DNA of 9,835 nucleotides from Rhodocyclales bacterium (lineage in GTDB: Bacteria > Pseudomonadota > Gammaproteobacteria > Burkholderiales > Rhodocyclaceae): NCBI GenBank assembly GCA_021286885.1, contig JAJTBM010000077.1, positions 1-9,835 of the forward strand. The letters are read 5' to 3'. This document shows positions 1 through 6,458 of the stretch, in pieces (position 1 is the first letter of the stretch; every line of letters begins with the position of its first letter). A program made the translations under genes and the position numbers. A model generated the notes under the pieces. That model was not told where the DNA came from and made no database searches. It worked only from the letters and a program-made list of their open reading frames with translations.

Positions 1-201
1 CAGCAGGGTGGGAAAGTTCTCCACGTCATAATCGTCCACCAGCTCGGCGTCGTCTTCCACGTCCAGCCACACAAAGCGGGCCTGGGGGAAGCGTTGGGCG
101 AGGGCTTCAAAGCCGGGGCGGTATTCGCGGCAGGTGCCGCACCAGGCGGCGCACAGGCAGGCCACCAGAAAGGTATCGGAGGGCGTGTGGGGGGCGGTCA
201 T
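1..201 (-). CDS. Thioredoxin-fold protein, C-terminus cut off by window edge
   Basis: Translating the minus strand from the ATG at 201 gives 67 codons open to the window edge, so only the N-terminal part is visible. It has a thioredoxin-type active site WCGTC (W20, C21, C24) after a short beta strand and, near the edge, an NFPTLL segment matching the cis-proline region of thioredoxins. The N-terminus is short, without a signal peptide or membrane segment, so a cytoplasmic thiol-disulfide role is likely (inference). The Pro of the classic WCGPC motif is Thr. Residues aligning with Asp26 and Trp28 of E. coli thioredoxin are Cys15 and Cys17, giving four cysteines in ten residues. The ATG overlaps the stop of the upstream gene (ATGA), which indicates translational coupling in an operon. 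The fold is quite certain, the substrate unknown. Confidence 0.85.
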   Translation of the reverse strand, partial: MTAPHTPSDTFLVACLCAAWCGTCREYRPGFEALAQRFPQARFVWLDVEDDAELVDDYDVENFPTLL

Positions 202-458
202 GGGGCGTCGGGATTCTCGGTGTGGGTGGCCGGGGGCGGCGGCGCTTCGGCGGGGCGGATCTCCACCCAGCGCAGCCACTGGCCGCAGGCATTGCGCGGC
301 CCTTTGCGCAGGCTGCCGTGCCAGGGGCCTTCCTGGCAGGGGCCCCGGTCATGGTCTTCGTCGTATTCGACGTGCTCGGGCGTGTCTGCCGGGCGGCGCA
401 GGCCACCCCAGCGGTTGCAGCTCAGGCAGCGGCGGCGTTCGACAGACTGGACGGCCAT
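198..458 (-). CDS. Small four-cysteine protein, possible zinc ribbon, function unknown
   Basis: An 86-aa soluble protein with CxxC at residues 11-14 (CLSC) and further cysteines at 41 and 58. This spacing could form a small zinc ribbon or a redox centre. The middle is rich in acidic residues and histidine (H29, H36, H47), and the C-terminus is a proline-rich, probably disordered tail from about residue 68. There is no signal peptide or membrane segment. The ATG at 458 lies 10 bases after the stop of the preceding gene, and its own stop overlaps the start of the thioredoxin-like gene, so it sits in the middle of a tight three-gene cluster. No clear Shine-Dalgarno is seen, consistent with coupled translation. 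I do not recognise a characterised family. A plausible but unproven idea is that the thioredoxin-like protein acts on its cysteines. Confidence 0.7.
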   Translation of the reverse strand: MAVQSVERRRCLSCNRWGGLRRPADTPEHVEYDEDHDRGPCQEGPWHGSLRKGPRNACGQWLRWVEIRPAEAPPPPATHTENPDAP

Positions 459-468
459 GGGCGCAGGT

Positions 469-795
469 TCAGCTTTCTTCTTCGATCTCTAGGGTTTCGG
501 AGGACAGCAGGCTGCCGTCGGGGGCGTACTGCATCACGGTGCATTCGCCGTCGGCCACCATCACGATGCGGGCCTCCTGCAGTGCACCACCCGGATGATA
601 GCGATATTCGTGGAAGGACTCGATCTCCCCGTACACCACCTTCTCGACCTTCACCATCTGCTCGGCCCCGTTGTAGTGGGCCCGGTAGAAGGTGATCCGG
701 TGGCGCAGCTCGCCTTCTTCGAGGGGGGTGTTCAGGTTGAGGGGCAGCTTGATGCCCGAGTAGGTCACAAAGTGGCGGATGGTGTGGTCGCTCAT
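469..795 (-). CDS. Conserved small protein of unknown function (possibly DUF6156-like)
   Basis: A 108-aa soluble protein with a compact pattern: an N-terminal FVTYSGIKLPLNL segment, a charged middle with several aromatic residues (ITFYRAHYNGAEQ, EIESFHEYRYHPGG), then alternating strand-like segments and a very acidic C-terminus (EIEEES). From memory it resembles the uncharacterised DUF6156 group, but I cannot verify that. A longer reading frame extends upstream, but it would run through the T-tract and strong hairpin at 820-859. The ATG at 795, preceded by AGGAG about 13 bases upstream, is therefore preferred. It is the first gene of the cluster leading to the four-cysteine protein and the thioredoxin-like protein. 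Function is unknown. Confidence 0.75.
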   Translation of the reverse strand: MSDHTIRHFVTYSGIKLPLNLNTPLEEGELRHRITFYRAHYNGAEQMVKVEKVVYGEIESFHEYRYHPGGALQEARIVMVADGECTVMQYAPDGSLLSSETLEIEEES

Positions 796-819
796 GATGG
801 CGTGCAGGCTCCTGGGATA

Positions 820-859
820 AAAAAAGACCTGCCCCCGGTGATGTCGGGAGCAGGTCGGG
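820..859 (-). terminator. Strong intrinsic terminator or attenuator just upstream of the 108-aa gene
   Basis: On the minus strand, GACCTGC at one end (859 side) pairs with GCAGGTC at the other (829 side). The stem can continue inward by about four more base pairs after one mismatch, leaving a 7-base loop. A run of seven T follows immediately. It is a convincing intrinsic terminator. It lies about 140 bases beyond the SBF transporter stop, so it could end that transcript. It also lies only about 25 bases before the start codon at 795 and directly before its AGGAG, the arrangement of a leader attenuator. Confidence 0.8.
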
Positions 860-898
860 AAGCCCGCAATAACCATGCCGCCCGTAAGGGCCGCATGG
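856..898 (-). other. Second structured segment next to the terminator
   Basis: On the minus strand CCATGCGGCCC and GGGCGGCATGG (898-888 and 883-873) form an 11-position stem with a single G-G mismatch and a 4-base TTAC loop. A short CGGG/CCCG hairpin (856-866) lies between it and the terminator and shares bases with the terminator's outer arm region, so alternative pairings are possible. I do not recognise a known riboswitch class. It may be part of a structured 5' leader or a small RNA. Confidence 0.45.
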
Positions 899-1000
899 AG
901 ACGCACGCGGGAGGGAGAAACCTGTCGGATGCACGCCACAGCCCGGGGCCTTGCTTTGTTGTTTTGTTGTGTTTGCGCCAGGGGGCTGGGGGGCAGGATT

Positions 1001-2017
1001 TTACGTTATTTCAGGCCGCCGGGCATAGCGGTTGGCCAGCATTGCGCACACAAATAATTGAATCTGGTGATAAAACATGATGGGCAGCACGATCAGGCCC
1101 AGGGCCGGGTGGGCGCCAAACAGCAGCTTGGCCATGGGCACCCCGGAGGCCAGGGTCTTTTTGGAGCCGCAGAACACGGTGGTGATCTCGTCTTCGGTAT
1201 TGAAGCCCAGCCGGCGCGCCGTCCAGGTGCTCAGCACCAGCACGATGGCCAAAGGCAGCCCGGCGCCCAGCATGGCGATCAGCAGGGTGCCGGCCCCATT
1301 GTCGCGCCACAGGCCGGAGGCCACCGAATCGCAGAAGGCGGTGTACACCAGCAGCAGGATCACCCAGCGGTCGAGCAGGTTGGTGTAGCGCTTGTATTTG
1401 TGGTGCCAGGCGTGCAGCACCGGGCGCAGCAGCTGGCCCACCACCAGCGGGAGCAGCAGCAGGCGGGCGATGCTGAACACCGCATCGGCAAAGTTCATCG
1501 CGCCAGTGCCGGCGCCGTGCACAAACAGGGCCACGATCAGGGGGGTGAGCACAATCCCGATCACGCTCGATAGGGTGGCATTAAAGATGGCGGCGGGTAC
1601 GTTGCCCCGGGCCAGGCCGGTCATGGCCACCGACGAAGAAATGGTCGAGGGCAGGTAGCAGAAGCCCAGGGCCAGCCCGGTGGGAATGTGCCCGGCCACC
1701 AGGGGCTCCAGCAGCCACCACAGCAGCGGGAAGACCGCAAAAGTGGTCAGCTGCACCACCACATGCACCGGCCAGCGCAGCAGGCCCTGGCGCATGCTGG
1801 CAAACGAGATGCCCAGCCCGTGCAGGAAGAACACGATGGCGATGCCGATGTCGGCCAGCACGTCGCCGTGCAGCACGCCGCCGCTGCGCCCCAGGTCGGG
1901 CAGCAGGGTGGCCAGGATCACCGCCCCCAGCATCCCGACCAGGAACCATTCCTTGTGCAGAGTCTTGCGCAGCTTGTGCAGGGGCGTGGGCGGAGCGGCG
2001 GGAGGTGTGGTGGGCAT
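1001..2017 (-). CDS. SBF-like (YfeH-type) putative sodium-dependent transporter
   Basis: A hydrophobic 338-aa protein with about ten predicted membrane segments, typical in length and pattern for the SBF-like/YfeH branch of the bile acid:sodium symporter superfamily. Recognisable family segments are LHGLGISF (first third), LPSTISSSVAMTGLARGN (middle) and FCGSKKTLASGVPMAKLLF near the C-terminus, all characteristic of this branch. It sits in the inner membrane; the substrate is unknown and cannot be read from sequence. I chose the ATG at 2017, because an upstream in-frame ATG at 2098 would add 27 residues crossing the shared promoter region. No strong Shine-Dalgarno is visible at either start. 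It is divergent from an AraC/NimR-type regulator, which suggests that regulator may control it (inference). A terminator-like hairpin lies 140 bases downstream. Confidence 0.88.
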   Translation of the reverse strand: MPTTPPAAPPTPLHKLRKTLHKEWFLVGMLGAVILATLLPDLGRSGGVLHGDVLADIGIAIVFFLHGLGISFASMRQGLLRWPVHVVVQLTTFAVFPLLWWLLEPLVAGHIPTGLALGFCYLPSTISSSVAMTGLARGNVPAAIFNATLSSVIGIVLTPLIVALFVHGAGTGAMNFADAVFSIARLLLLPLVVGQLLRPVLHAWHHKYKRYTNLLDRWVILLLVYTAFCDSVASGLWRDNGAGTLLIAMLGAGLPLAIVLVLSTWTARRLGFNTEDEITTVFCGSKKTLASGVPMAKLLFGAHPALGLIVLPIMFYHQIQLFVCAMLANRYARRPEIT

Positions 2018-2083
2018 GGTGATGGGCGCGAGGTTTTGAACGGCCTCCCACTCTAGGCCTGCCGGGCTTGGCGTGTTTGCGCT

Positions 2084-2106
2084 ATAACGACAACCCATAA
2101 CGTCAA
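2084..2106. promoter_or_regulatory. Tandem direct repeat in the divergent promoter region (operator candidate)
   Basis: ATAACGACAA (2084-2093) is repeated as ATAACGTCAA (2097-2106), matching at 9 of 10 positions with a 13-base period. It lies between the divergent SBF transporter and AraC-type genes. AraC-family proteins bind direct repeats, though usually with about 21-base spacing, so assignment as the AraC-type operator is tentative. A TATAAC hexamer overlaps the first copy (2083-2088), but I could not pair it with a good -35 for either gene. Confidence 0.3.
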
Positions 2107-2124
2107 ACAGACAAGGACGCCCCC

Positions 2125-2901
2125 ATGGAGACTTCCGGCCCGCGCCGGGCGCCCCCCGCCCTGGACGCGCTGCCCCGCCCCCTCTACAGCCGCCGCGAAA
2201 CCCTGGCGCCGGGGAGCTGGACGGAGGAGCACAGCCACCCCTGGTGCCAGCTTTCCTACGCCCGGGAGGGGGTGCTGGGGGTGCGTACCGGGGCTGGAGA
2301 TTTTGTGGCGCCGCCCAGCTTTGCGGTGTGGGTGCCGCCGGGGCTGCCCCATCAGGTGTTCAACCGGCGGCGTACCGACATGCGCAGCCTGTATGTGGCC
2401 CCCGAGGTGGCCCGCAGCTTGCCGGATGAGTGCTGCGTGCTGCGCATCAGCCCCCTGGCCCGGGAGCTGATCCTGCGTTTTGGTGGCCTGCCGGCGGAGT
2501 ACGACGAAGCCGGCCCCGCCGGGCGGCTGGCGGCGGTGTTGCTGGACGAACTGGCCAGCCTGGAGCGCGCCGGGTTTGGCCTGCCGCTCCCCCAGGATAG
2601 GCGCCTGGTGCAGATCTGCACCACCCTGGAGGCCCACCCGGATGACCGCCGCAGCCTGGCCGAATGGGCGGCCCAGGCGGGGGCGTCCGAGCGCACCCTG
2701 GCCCGTTTGTTCCAGCAGCAGACCGGCCTGGGCTTTGGCCAGTGGCGCCAGCGGCTGCGGCTGTTGCTGTCCTTGGATGCACTTGAAGCGGGCGAGAGCG
2801 TGACCCAGGTGGCCCTGGCCCATGGCTATGAATCCACCTCGGCCTTCATCGCTGCGTTTCGGGGGGTGTTCGGGAGTACGCCCGGGGGCTGGGGGCGTTA
2901 A
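2125..2901 (+). CDS. AraC family transcriptional regulator (NimR-like, cupin plus HTH)
   Basis: A 258-aa regulator. The N-terminal half (about residues 20-100) is an AraC-type cupin with H36 and H38 in EEHSHPWCQLSYA and the strand-turn segment FAVWVPPGLPHQV. The C-terminal 95 residues hold the two helix-turn-helix units: the first at LAEWAAQAGASERTLARLF, the second at VTQVALAHGYESTSAFIAAFRGVFGSTP. This architecture and wording resemble E. coli NimR/YeaM, which controls a neighbouring transporter. The start ATG at 2125 has AAGGA about 7 bases upstream. It is divergent from the SBF-like transporter, so local control of that gene is the best guess. It is convergent with the GntR-type gene, separated by 51 bases. 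The effector is unknown. Confidence 0.9.
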   Translation: METSGPRRAPPALDALPRPLYSRRETLAPGSWTEEHSHPWCQLSYAREGVLGVRTGAGDFVAPPSFAVWVPPGLPHQVFNRRRTDMRSLYVAPEVARSLPDECCVLRISPLARELILRFGGLPAEYDEAGPAGRLAAVLLDELASLERAGFGLPLPQDRRLVQICTTLEAHPDDRRSLAEWAAQAGASERTLARLFQQQTGLGFGQWRQRLRLLLSLDALEAGESVTQVALAHGYESTSAFIAAFRGVFGSTPGGWGR

Positions 2902-2926
2902 GGGTAGCGCTGGTGCTGGGGGCGGG

Positions 2927-2952
2927 GCCCGCTTGGCCGGGCTTGCTCCGGC
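2927..2952. other. GC-rich inverted repeats between convergent regulators
   Basis: The 51-base gap between the AraC-type stop and the GntR-type stop contains two overlapping short hairpins: GCCCG/CGGGC at 2927-2942 and GCCGG/CCGGC at 2936-2952. Neither is followed by a T-tract on either strand, so these are at best weak or Rho-assisted ends for the convergent transcripts. Confidence 0.25.
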
Positions 2953-3651
2953 TTAGGTCAGATCCCCGGTTTCGCCGAGGGGCAGGTGCATCTGGCGCAG
3001 GCTGGTGACCAGTTCGGTGAAGCGCTCGCCCTGGAGCAGTACGTGCTGGCGGGCGATGTCGGCGGCCTTGTCGCCTTCGCCTTCGAGAATCGCGGCCACC
3101 AGCTGGGCGTGTTCGGCACAGGAGCCATACATGCGCTTGCGGATCTGGAGCTGGAGCCGGCGATAGGGGCGCAGCCGGCGGTAGAGGGTTTTGGCCTGCT
3201 CGCCCAGGAAGCTGTTATGGGCACCTTCGTGCAGGCAGCGGTGCAGGTTTTCGTTGAGCACGTAGTACTGCTCGGTGTGGTTGCCCATGCGCGCCTCGGT
3301 GGCGGCGTCGTGCAACTCCATGAGCTGGGCCTTTTCTTCCAGGGCCATGCGGCGGGCGCAGAGGCGGGCACACAGGGCTTCCAGTTCGGCCATGACTTCA
3401 AACATTTCCACCAGCTGCTCGGGGGTGGTGTCGGGCACCGTGGCGCCGCGCCGGGGACGGATGTCCACGATCCCCGCAGAGGCGAGCTGGAACAGGGCTT
3501 CCCGGATGGGGGTGCGGGAAACGCCGAAGCTGTCGGCCAGTTCCTGCTCATCGAGCCGGCAGCCGGGGGGATAGACCCCGGTGACGATCCGCTCCTCGAT
3601 GGTTTCACTCAGTTGTTCGGACAGGCGGGAATTGGCTTGCATGGGCTGCAT
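2953..3651 (-). CDS. GntR family regulator, FadR subfamily (FCD domain)
   Basis: A 232-aa regulator with an N-terminal winged HTH (about residues 10-75) containing the hallmark FGVSRTPIREAL helix (42-53) and the wing RPRRGATVPD. A helical FCD ligand domain (about 85-220) follows. Histidines in LNENLHRCLHEG, CAEHAQLV and ARQHVLLQG match the usual FCD metal-binding histidines. The ligand is probably a small organic acid as in other FCD regulators (inference); no target is identifiable. The ATG at 3651 is preferred because AGGAAG lies 9 bases upstream and a good promoter lies just before it. A longer frame would start upstream of that promoter. It is the first gene after the dad operon terminator, on the same strand but with its own promoter, so it is not clearly part of alanine catabolism. 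Confidence 0.9.
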   Translation of the reverse strand: MQPMQANSRLSEQLSETIEERIVTGVYPPGCRLDEQELADSFGVSRTPIREALFQLASAGIVDIRPRRGATVPDTTPEQLVEMFEVMAELEALCARLCARRMALEEKAQLMELHDAATEARMGNHTEQYYVLNENLHRCLHEGAHNSFLGEQAKTLYRRLRPYRRLQLQIRKRMYGSCAEHAQLVAAILEGEGDKAADIARQHVLLQGERFTELVTSLRQMHLPLGETGDLT

Positions 3652-3678
3652 TGTTCTGGGCTTCCTCGGGTGCCGGGG

Positions 3679-3707
3679 ACTATACAAACCCCTCCGCCGG
3701 GTGTCCA
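3679..3707 (-). promoter_or_regulatory. Sigma70-type promoter of the GntR/FCD regulator gene
   Basis: On the minus strand TGGACA (-35, 3707-3702) and TATAGT (-10, 3684-3679) are separated by exactly 17 bases, and each matches consensus at 5 of 6 positions. The predicted start near 3672 gives a leader of about 20 bases that contains the AGGAAG ribosome binding site. The -10 sits inside TTTGTATAGT, which resembles half of the TTGTATACAA sites bound by some FCD regulators; autoregulation is possible but unproven. Confidence 0.65.
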
Positions 3708-3724
3708 TCAAACTGCCCGAAAAA

Positions 3725-3747
3725 CGGGGTTTGAGCCTCAAAACCCG
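3725..3747. repeat. Inverted repeat upstream of the GntR/FCD promoter (operator candidate)
   Basis: CGGGGTTTGAG and CTCAAAACCCG flank a single central C, pairing at 10 of 11 positions. It starts 18 bases upstream of the -35 hexamer. The symmetry and position suit a dimeric regulator site, perhaps for the GntR-type protein itself or another factor. No T-tract follows on the minus strand, so it is not an obvious terminator. Confidence 0.35.
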
Positions 3748-3781
3748 CCTTTTAAGCCGTTTTTGGGGGCGGCTGAGGCAT

Positions 3782-3809
3782 AAAAAAAACCGGCGCGTGG
3801 GGGCGCCGG
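3782..3809 (-). terminator. Intrinsic terminator of the dadA-alr-permease operon
   Basis: On the minus strand CCGGCGC and GCGCCGG form a perfect 7-bp GC stem with a 6-base loop, directly followed by eight T. It begins 46 bases after the permease stop codon and is the clear end of the dad transcript, separating it from the GntR-type gene. Confidence 0.9.
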
Positions 3810-3855
3810 GCCAAAAGTGGCGCGGGGATGCGCCAGGAGGGATAAGGTTGAAGGA

Positions 3856-5277
3856 TCAGCTACGGGCGGCGGCGGGGGCCTTGTGGCCATCCTTGGGGCC
3901 GCCGCTCATCACGTAGAGCAGGCCCAGCAGGCCAAACCACACGGGGGCCACGTACAGGGCGACCCGGGTGCCGGCATCCATGCCCAGGAACACGATCACC
4001 AGGCCCAGAAAGCCGAGCACGAACACGCTGGCAGCGGTGCCGCCGGGCATGCGGAAGCTCACGGCGCGGGCTTCGCCCCGGGCCACGGCCTTGCGGTAGC
4101 GCATGTGGGACCACATGATCACGGCCCAGGTCCAGACGGCGCCCACGGTGCCCACGCTGGTCACGTAGGTGAATACGTCTTCGGGCACCAGGTAGTTCAG
4201 GATCACCCCCACCAGCATGCAGATGCTGGAGAACACGATGCCCTTGGCCGGCACGTGGCGGGCATTCACCTCGCCCAGGAAGGCCGGGGCCTGGCCGCGT
4301 TGGGCGAGGGCGTAGAGCATCCGGCCCGTGCTGAAGATGCCGCTGTTACAGGAGGATGCGGCGGCGGTGATCACCACCAGGTTGATGATGGTGGCGGCGG
4401 CGGGAATGCCGATACGCTCGAACACCTGGACGAAGGGGCTGGCGTCGGGGCTCAGTTGATCCCAGGGCAGCAGGGACATGATGATGGCCAGGGCGCCGAT
4501 GTAGAACAGCAGGATCCGGTAAGTGATGCTGTTGGTGGCGTGGGGCAGTACCTTTTCGGGGTTTTCTGCCTCACCGGCGGTGACGCCGATCAGCTCGATC
4601 CCGGTATAGGCAAAACAGGCAATCTGCAAGGTGAGCACCACCCCCACCAGGCCCACCGGGGCAAAGCCGCCGTGGCTCCACAGGTTGGAGACGCTGGCGG
4701 TGGGGCCCAGATCCGTCACCCCGAACATCAAAATGGCTAGGCCGATCAGCAGCATCGCCACGATGGTCACCACCTTGATGATGGCAAACCAGAACTCCAG
4801 CTCGCCAAACAGCTTCACCGCGATCAGGTTAACCCCGGTGAGCAGCACCAGGCTGATGAGGGGTGGCACCCATTGGGGCACGTCCGGAAACCAGTAGTGC
4901 ACATACACGCCAATGGCGGTCAGCTCGGCCATGGCCGTCACCACCCAGGTAAACCAGTACGTCCAGCCCGTGGTAAAGCCGGCGAAGGGGCCGATATAGG
5001 CTTCTGCATAGCTGGCAAAGGCCCCGGACACCGGGCGATGCACCAGCAGCTCGCCCAGGGCGCGCATGATGAAGAACACCGCCAGACCGGCGATGGCATA
5101 GCTGACCAGCAGGGCCGGGCCGGCCTTGTGAATGGCTTTGGCAGAGCCGAGGAAGAGGCCCACACCAATTGCACCGCCAATGGCGATGAGCTGGATGTGA
5201 CGATCTTTCAGACCCCGTTCCAGGTCGCGGGCTTCCTGGCGGGCTTCGGTGGCGAGGGGTGGTGCAGGGCGATGCAT
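3856..5277 (-). CDS. APC-family amino acid permease (AAT subfamily, CycA/ProY-like)
   Basis: A 473-aa inner-membrane permease with about twelve membrane segments, the normal length for this family. The N-terminal signature RHIQLIAIGGAIGVGLFLGSA, the MRALGE and TGWTYWF segments, FGELEFWF, and FAYTGIELIGVTAGEAENPEK place it in the amino acid transporter (AAT) group with E. coli CycA (D-Ala/D-Ser/Gly), ProY and AroP. Sequence alone does not separate CycA from ProY function. Position after dadA and alr argues for uptake of alanine, glycine or D-amino acids (inference). The ATG at 5277 has AAGGAG 9 bases upstream and lies 32 bases after the alr stop, so it is the third gene of the operon. An intrinsic terminator follows. 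Confidence 0.92.
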   Translation of the reverse strand: MHRPAPPLATEARQEARDLERGLKDRHIQLIAIGGAIGVGLFLGSAKAIHKAGPALLVSYAIAGLAVFFIMRALGELLVHRPVSGAFASYAEAYIGPFAGFTTGWTYWFTWVVTAMAELTAIGVYVHYWFPDVPQWVPPLISLVLLTGVNLIAVKLFGELEFWFAIIKVVTIVAMLLIGLAILMFGVTDLGPTASVSNLWSHGGFAPVGLVGVVLTLQIACFAYTGIELIGVTAGEAENPEKVLPHATNSITYRILLFYIGALAIIMSLLPWDQLSPDASPFVQVFERIGIPAAATIINLVVITAAASSCNSGIFSTGRMLYALAQRGQAPAFLGEVNARHVPAKGIVFSSICMLVGVILNYLVPEDVFTYVTSVGTVGAVWTWAVIMWSHMRYRKAVARGEARAVSFRMPGGTAASVFVLGFLGLVIVFLGMDAGTRVALYVAPVWFGLLGLLYVMSGGPKDGHKAPAAARS

Positions 5278-5309
5278 GGGGTGGGGCTCCTTGGTAAAAG
5301 GCGGGAGGG

Positions 5310-6446
5310 TCAGGTGCCGGCGGTGGCCGGCGCGGTGCTGCGGGTGTAAATCCGGGTGTAGCGGCGCCCCAGGCTGGTCAGCACTTCATAGCCGATGGTG
5401 CCGGCCTGGTCGGCAATGGCATCCACCCCTTGCCAGGGGCAGGCCAGATCGAGGAATTCGCCTTCCTGCAGGGTGTCGGGCGGGAGGTCGGTCACGTCGA
5501 TGGTGAGGGTGTCCATCGAAACCTTGCCCACCACGGGCAGGGCCTGGCTGCCGTAATAAACCTGGCCCCGGTTGCCCAGGCTGCGCAGGTAGCCGTCGGC
5601 ATAGCCCACGGTGATGGTGGCGATCCGGCTCGGGCGCTGGGCGCACCAGCTCTGGCCATAGCCCACCGGCGTGCCGGCGGCGATGTCGCGCAGCTGGATG
5701 ATGCGGCTGCATAGCTGGATCACCGGGCGCATGGGGTTGGGCTGGCCCACTTGGGGGGCGACACCATACAGCGCAGCGCCCGGGCGCACCATACCAAAGT
5801 GATAATCCGCCCCTAAAAAGATGCCAGAAGAGTTGGCGAGGCAGCCTTCCACCCCCGGAAAGCGGGCGAGGGCGTGGCGGAAGCGTTCCAGTTGCTCGGC
5901 ATTGGCCGGGTGGGCGGGGTCTTCGGCCACGGCCAGATGGCTCATCACGAACAGCCATTCAATGCCCGGGCAGCGGGCCAGTTCGGGCAGGGCGGCCAGA
6001 TCGGCAGGTGCCAGCCCCATGCGGGCCATGCCGGTATCCACCTGCAGCACCGCCGGCAGGGTCTGGCCCCGGTGGCGGGCGAGGGTCTGCCAGCCTTCGA
6101 TCTGGCGCGGGCTGTTGAGCACCGGGATCAGGTGGTGGGCCAGAAAATCGGTTTCGGAGCCGGGCACCGGGCCGTGCAGCACGTAAATCCGCGCCGCATC
6201 GGGCAGCAGGCTGCGCAGGGTGATGCCCTCGGCGGTGTGGGCCACAAAGAAATGGCGGCAGCCGGCTTCATATAGGGCGGGGGCGACCTGGTGGGCGCCC
6301 AGGCCGTAGGCGTCGGCTTTCAGGACGGCGGCGCAGCGGGCGCCGGGAGCGAGGCGGGCGCGCAGGTCTTGCCAATTGGCGCACAGGGCGTCCAGGTCGA
6401 TGCGCAGGATGGCCCCTGCGCGGGAGAGTTCCGGGCTTGCTTGCAT
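5310..6446 (-). CDS. alr: Alanine racemase (catabolic, DadX role)
   Basis: A 378-aa fold-type III PLP enzyme converting L-alanine to D-alanine. The PLP lysine is K43 in AVLKADAYGLG, and the catalytic tyrosine of the partner subunit is Y263 in VGYGQSW. GMVRPGAALYG, TVGYADGY and VGKVSMD are the other family signatures. Length is normal for the family. Placement between dadA and an amino acid permease indicates the catabolic role (feeding D-alanine to DadA), although it could also supply D-alanine to the cell wall. I chose the ATG at 6446. The frame is open upstream to a TTG at 6485, but neither start has a visible Shine-Dalgarno. The ATG lies 12 bases after a strong intercistronic hairpin. Translation may depend on coupling with dadA. 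Confidence 0.95.
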   Translation of the reverse strand: MQASPELSRAGAILRIDLDALCANWQDLRARLAPGARCAAVLKADAYGLGAHQVAPALYEAGCRHFFVAHTAEGITLRSLLPDAARIYVLHGPVPGSETDFLAHHLIPVLNSPRQIEGWQTLARHRGQTLPAVLQVDTGMARMGLAPADLAALPELARCPGIEWLFVMSHLAVAEDPAHPANAEQLERFRHALARFPGVEGCLANSSGIFLGADYHFGMVRPGAALYGVAPQVGQPNPMRPVIQLCSRIIQLRDIAAGTPVGYGQSWCAQRPSRIATITVGYADGYLRSLGNRGQVYYGSQALPVVGKVSMDTLTIDVTDLPPDTLQEGEFLDLACPWQGVDAIADQAGTIGYEVLTSLGRRYTRIYTRSTAPATAGT

Positions 6447-6458
6447 AAAGGTCGGGGA

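Noticed and set aside
796..939. N-terminal extension of the 108-aa protein
   Set aside because: The added residues would be encoded by the terminator hairpin and T-tract; the ATG at 795 follows an AGGAG and begins the conserved-looking part.
841..976. Known riboswitch or housekeeping RNA (cobalamin, TPP, SAH, 4.5S, 6S, GcvB)
   Set aside because: None of the conserved core motifs I know for these RNAs is present on either strand; only generic hairpins and a GU-rich tract are seen.
998..1013. Minus-strand TAAAAT as a -10 for the 108-aa gene cluster
   Set aside because: No acceptable -35 at 16-18 bases; it overlaps the end of the SBF transporter gene.
2069..2088. TTGGCG/TATAAC as a promoter for the AraC-type gene
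   Set aside because: The spacing is only 8 bases, far too short for a sigma70 promoter.
2053..2823. A 256-codon minus-strand frame opposite the AraC-type gene
   Set aside because: Gln/Gly/Ala-rich shadow frame with no family features.
3817..4740. A 307-codon open frame on the plus strand opposite the permease
   Set aside because: Low-complexity Gly/His/Asp composition typical of the reverse of a membrane protein gene; the permease on the other strand is unambiguous.
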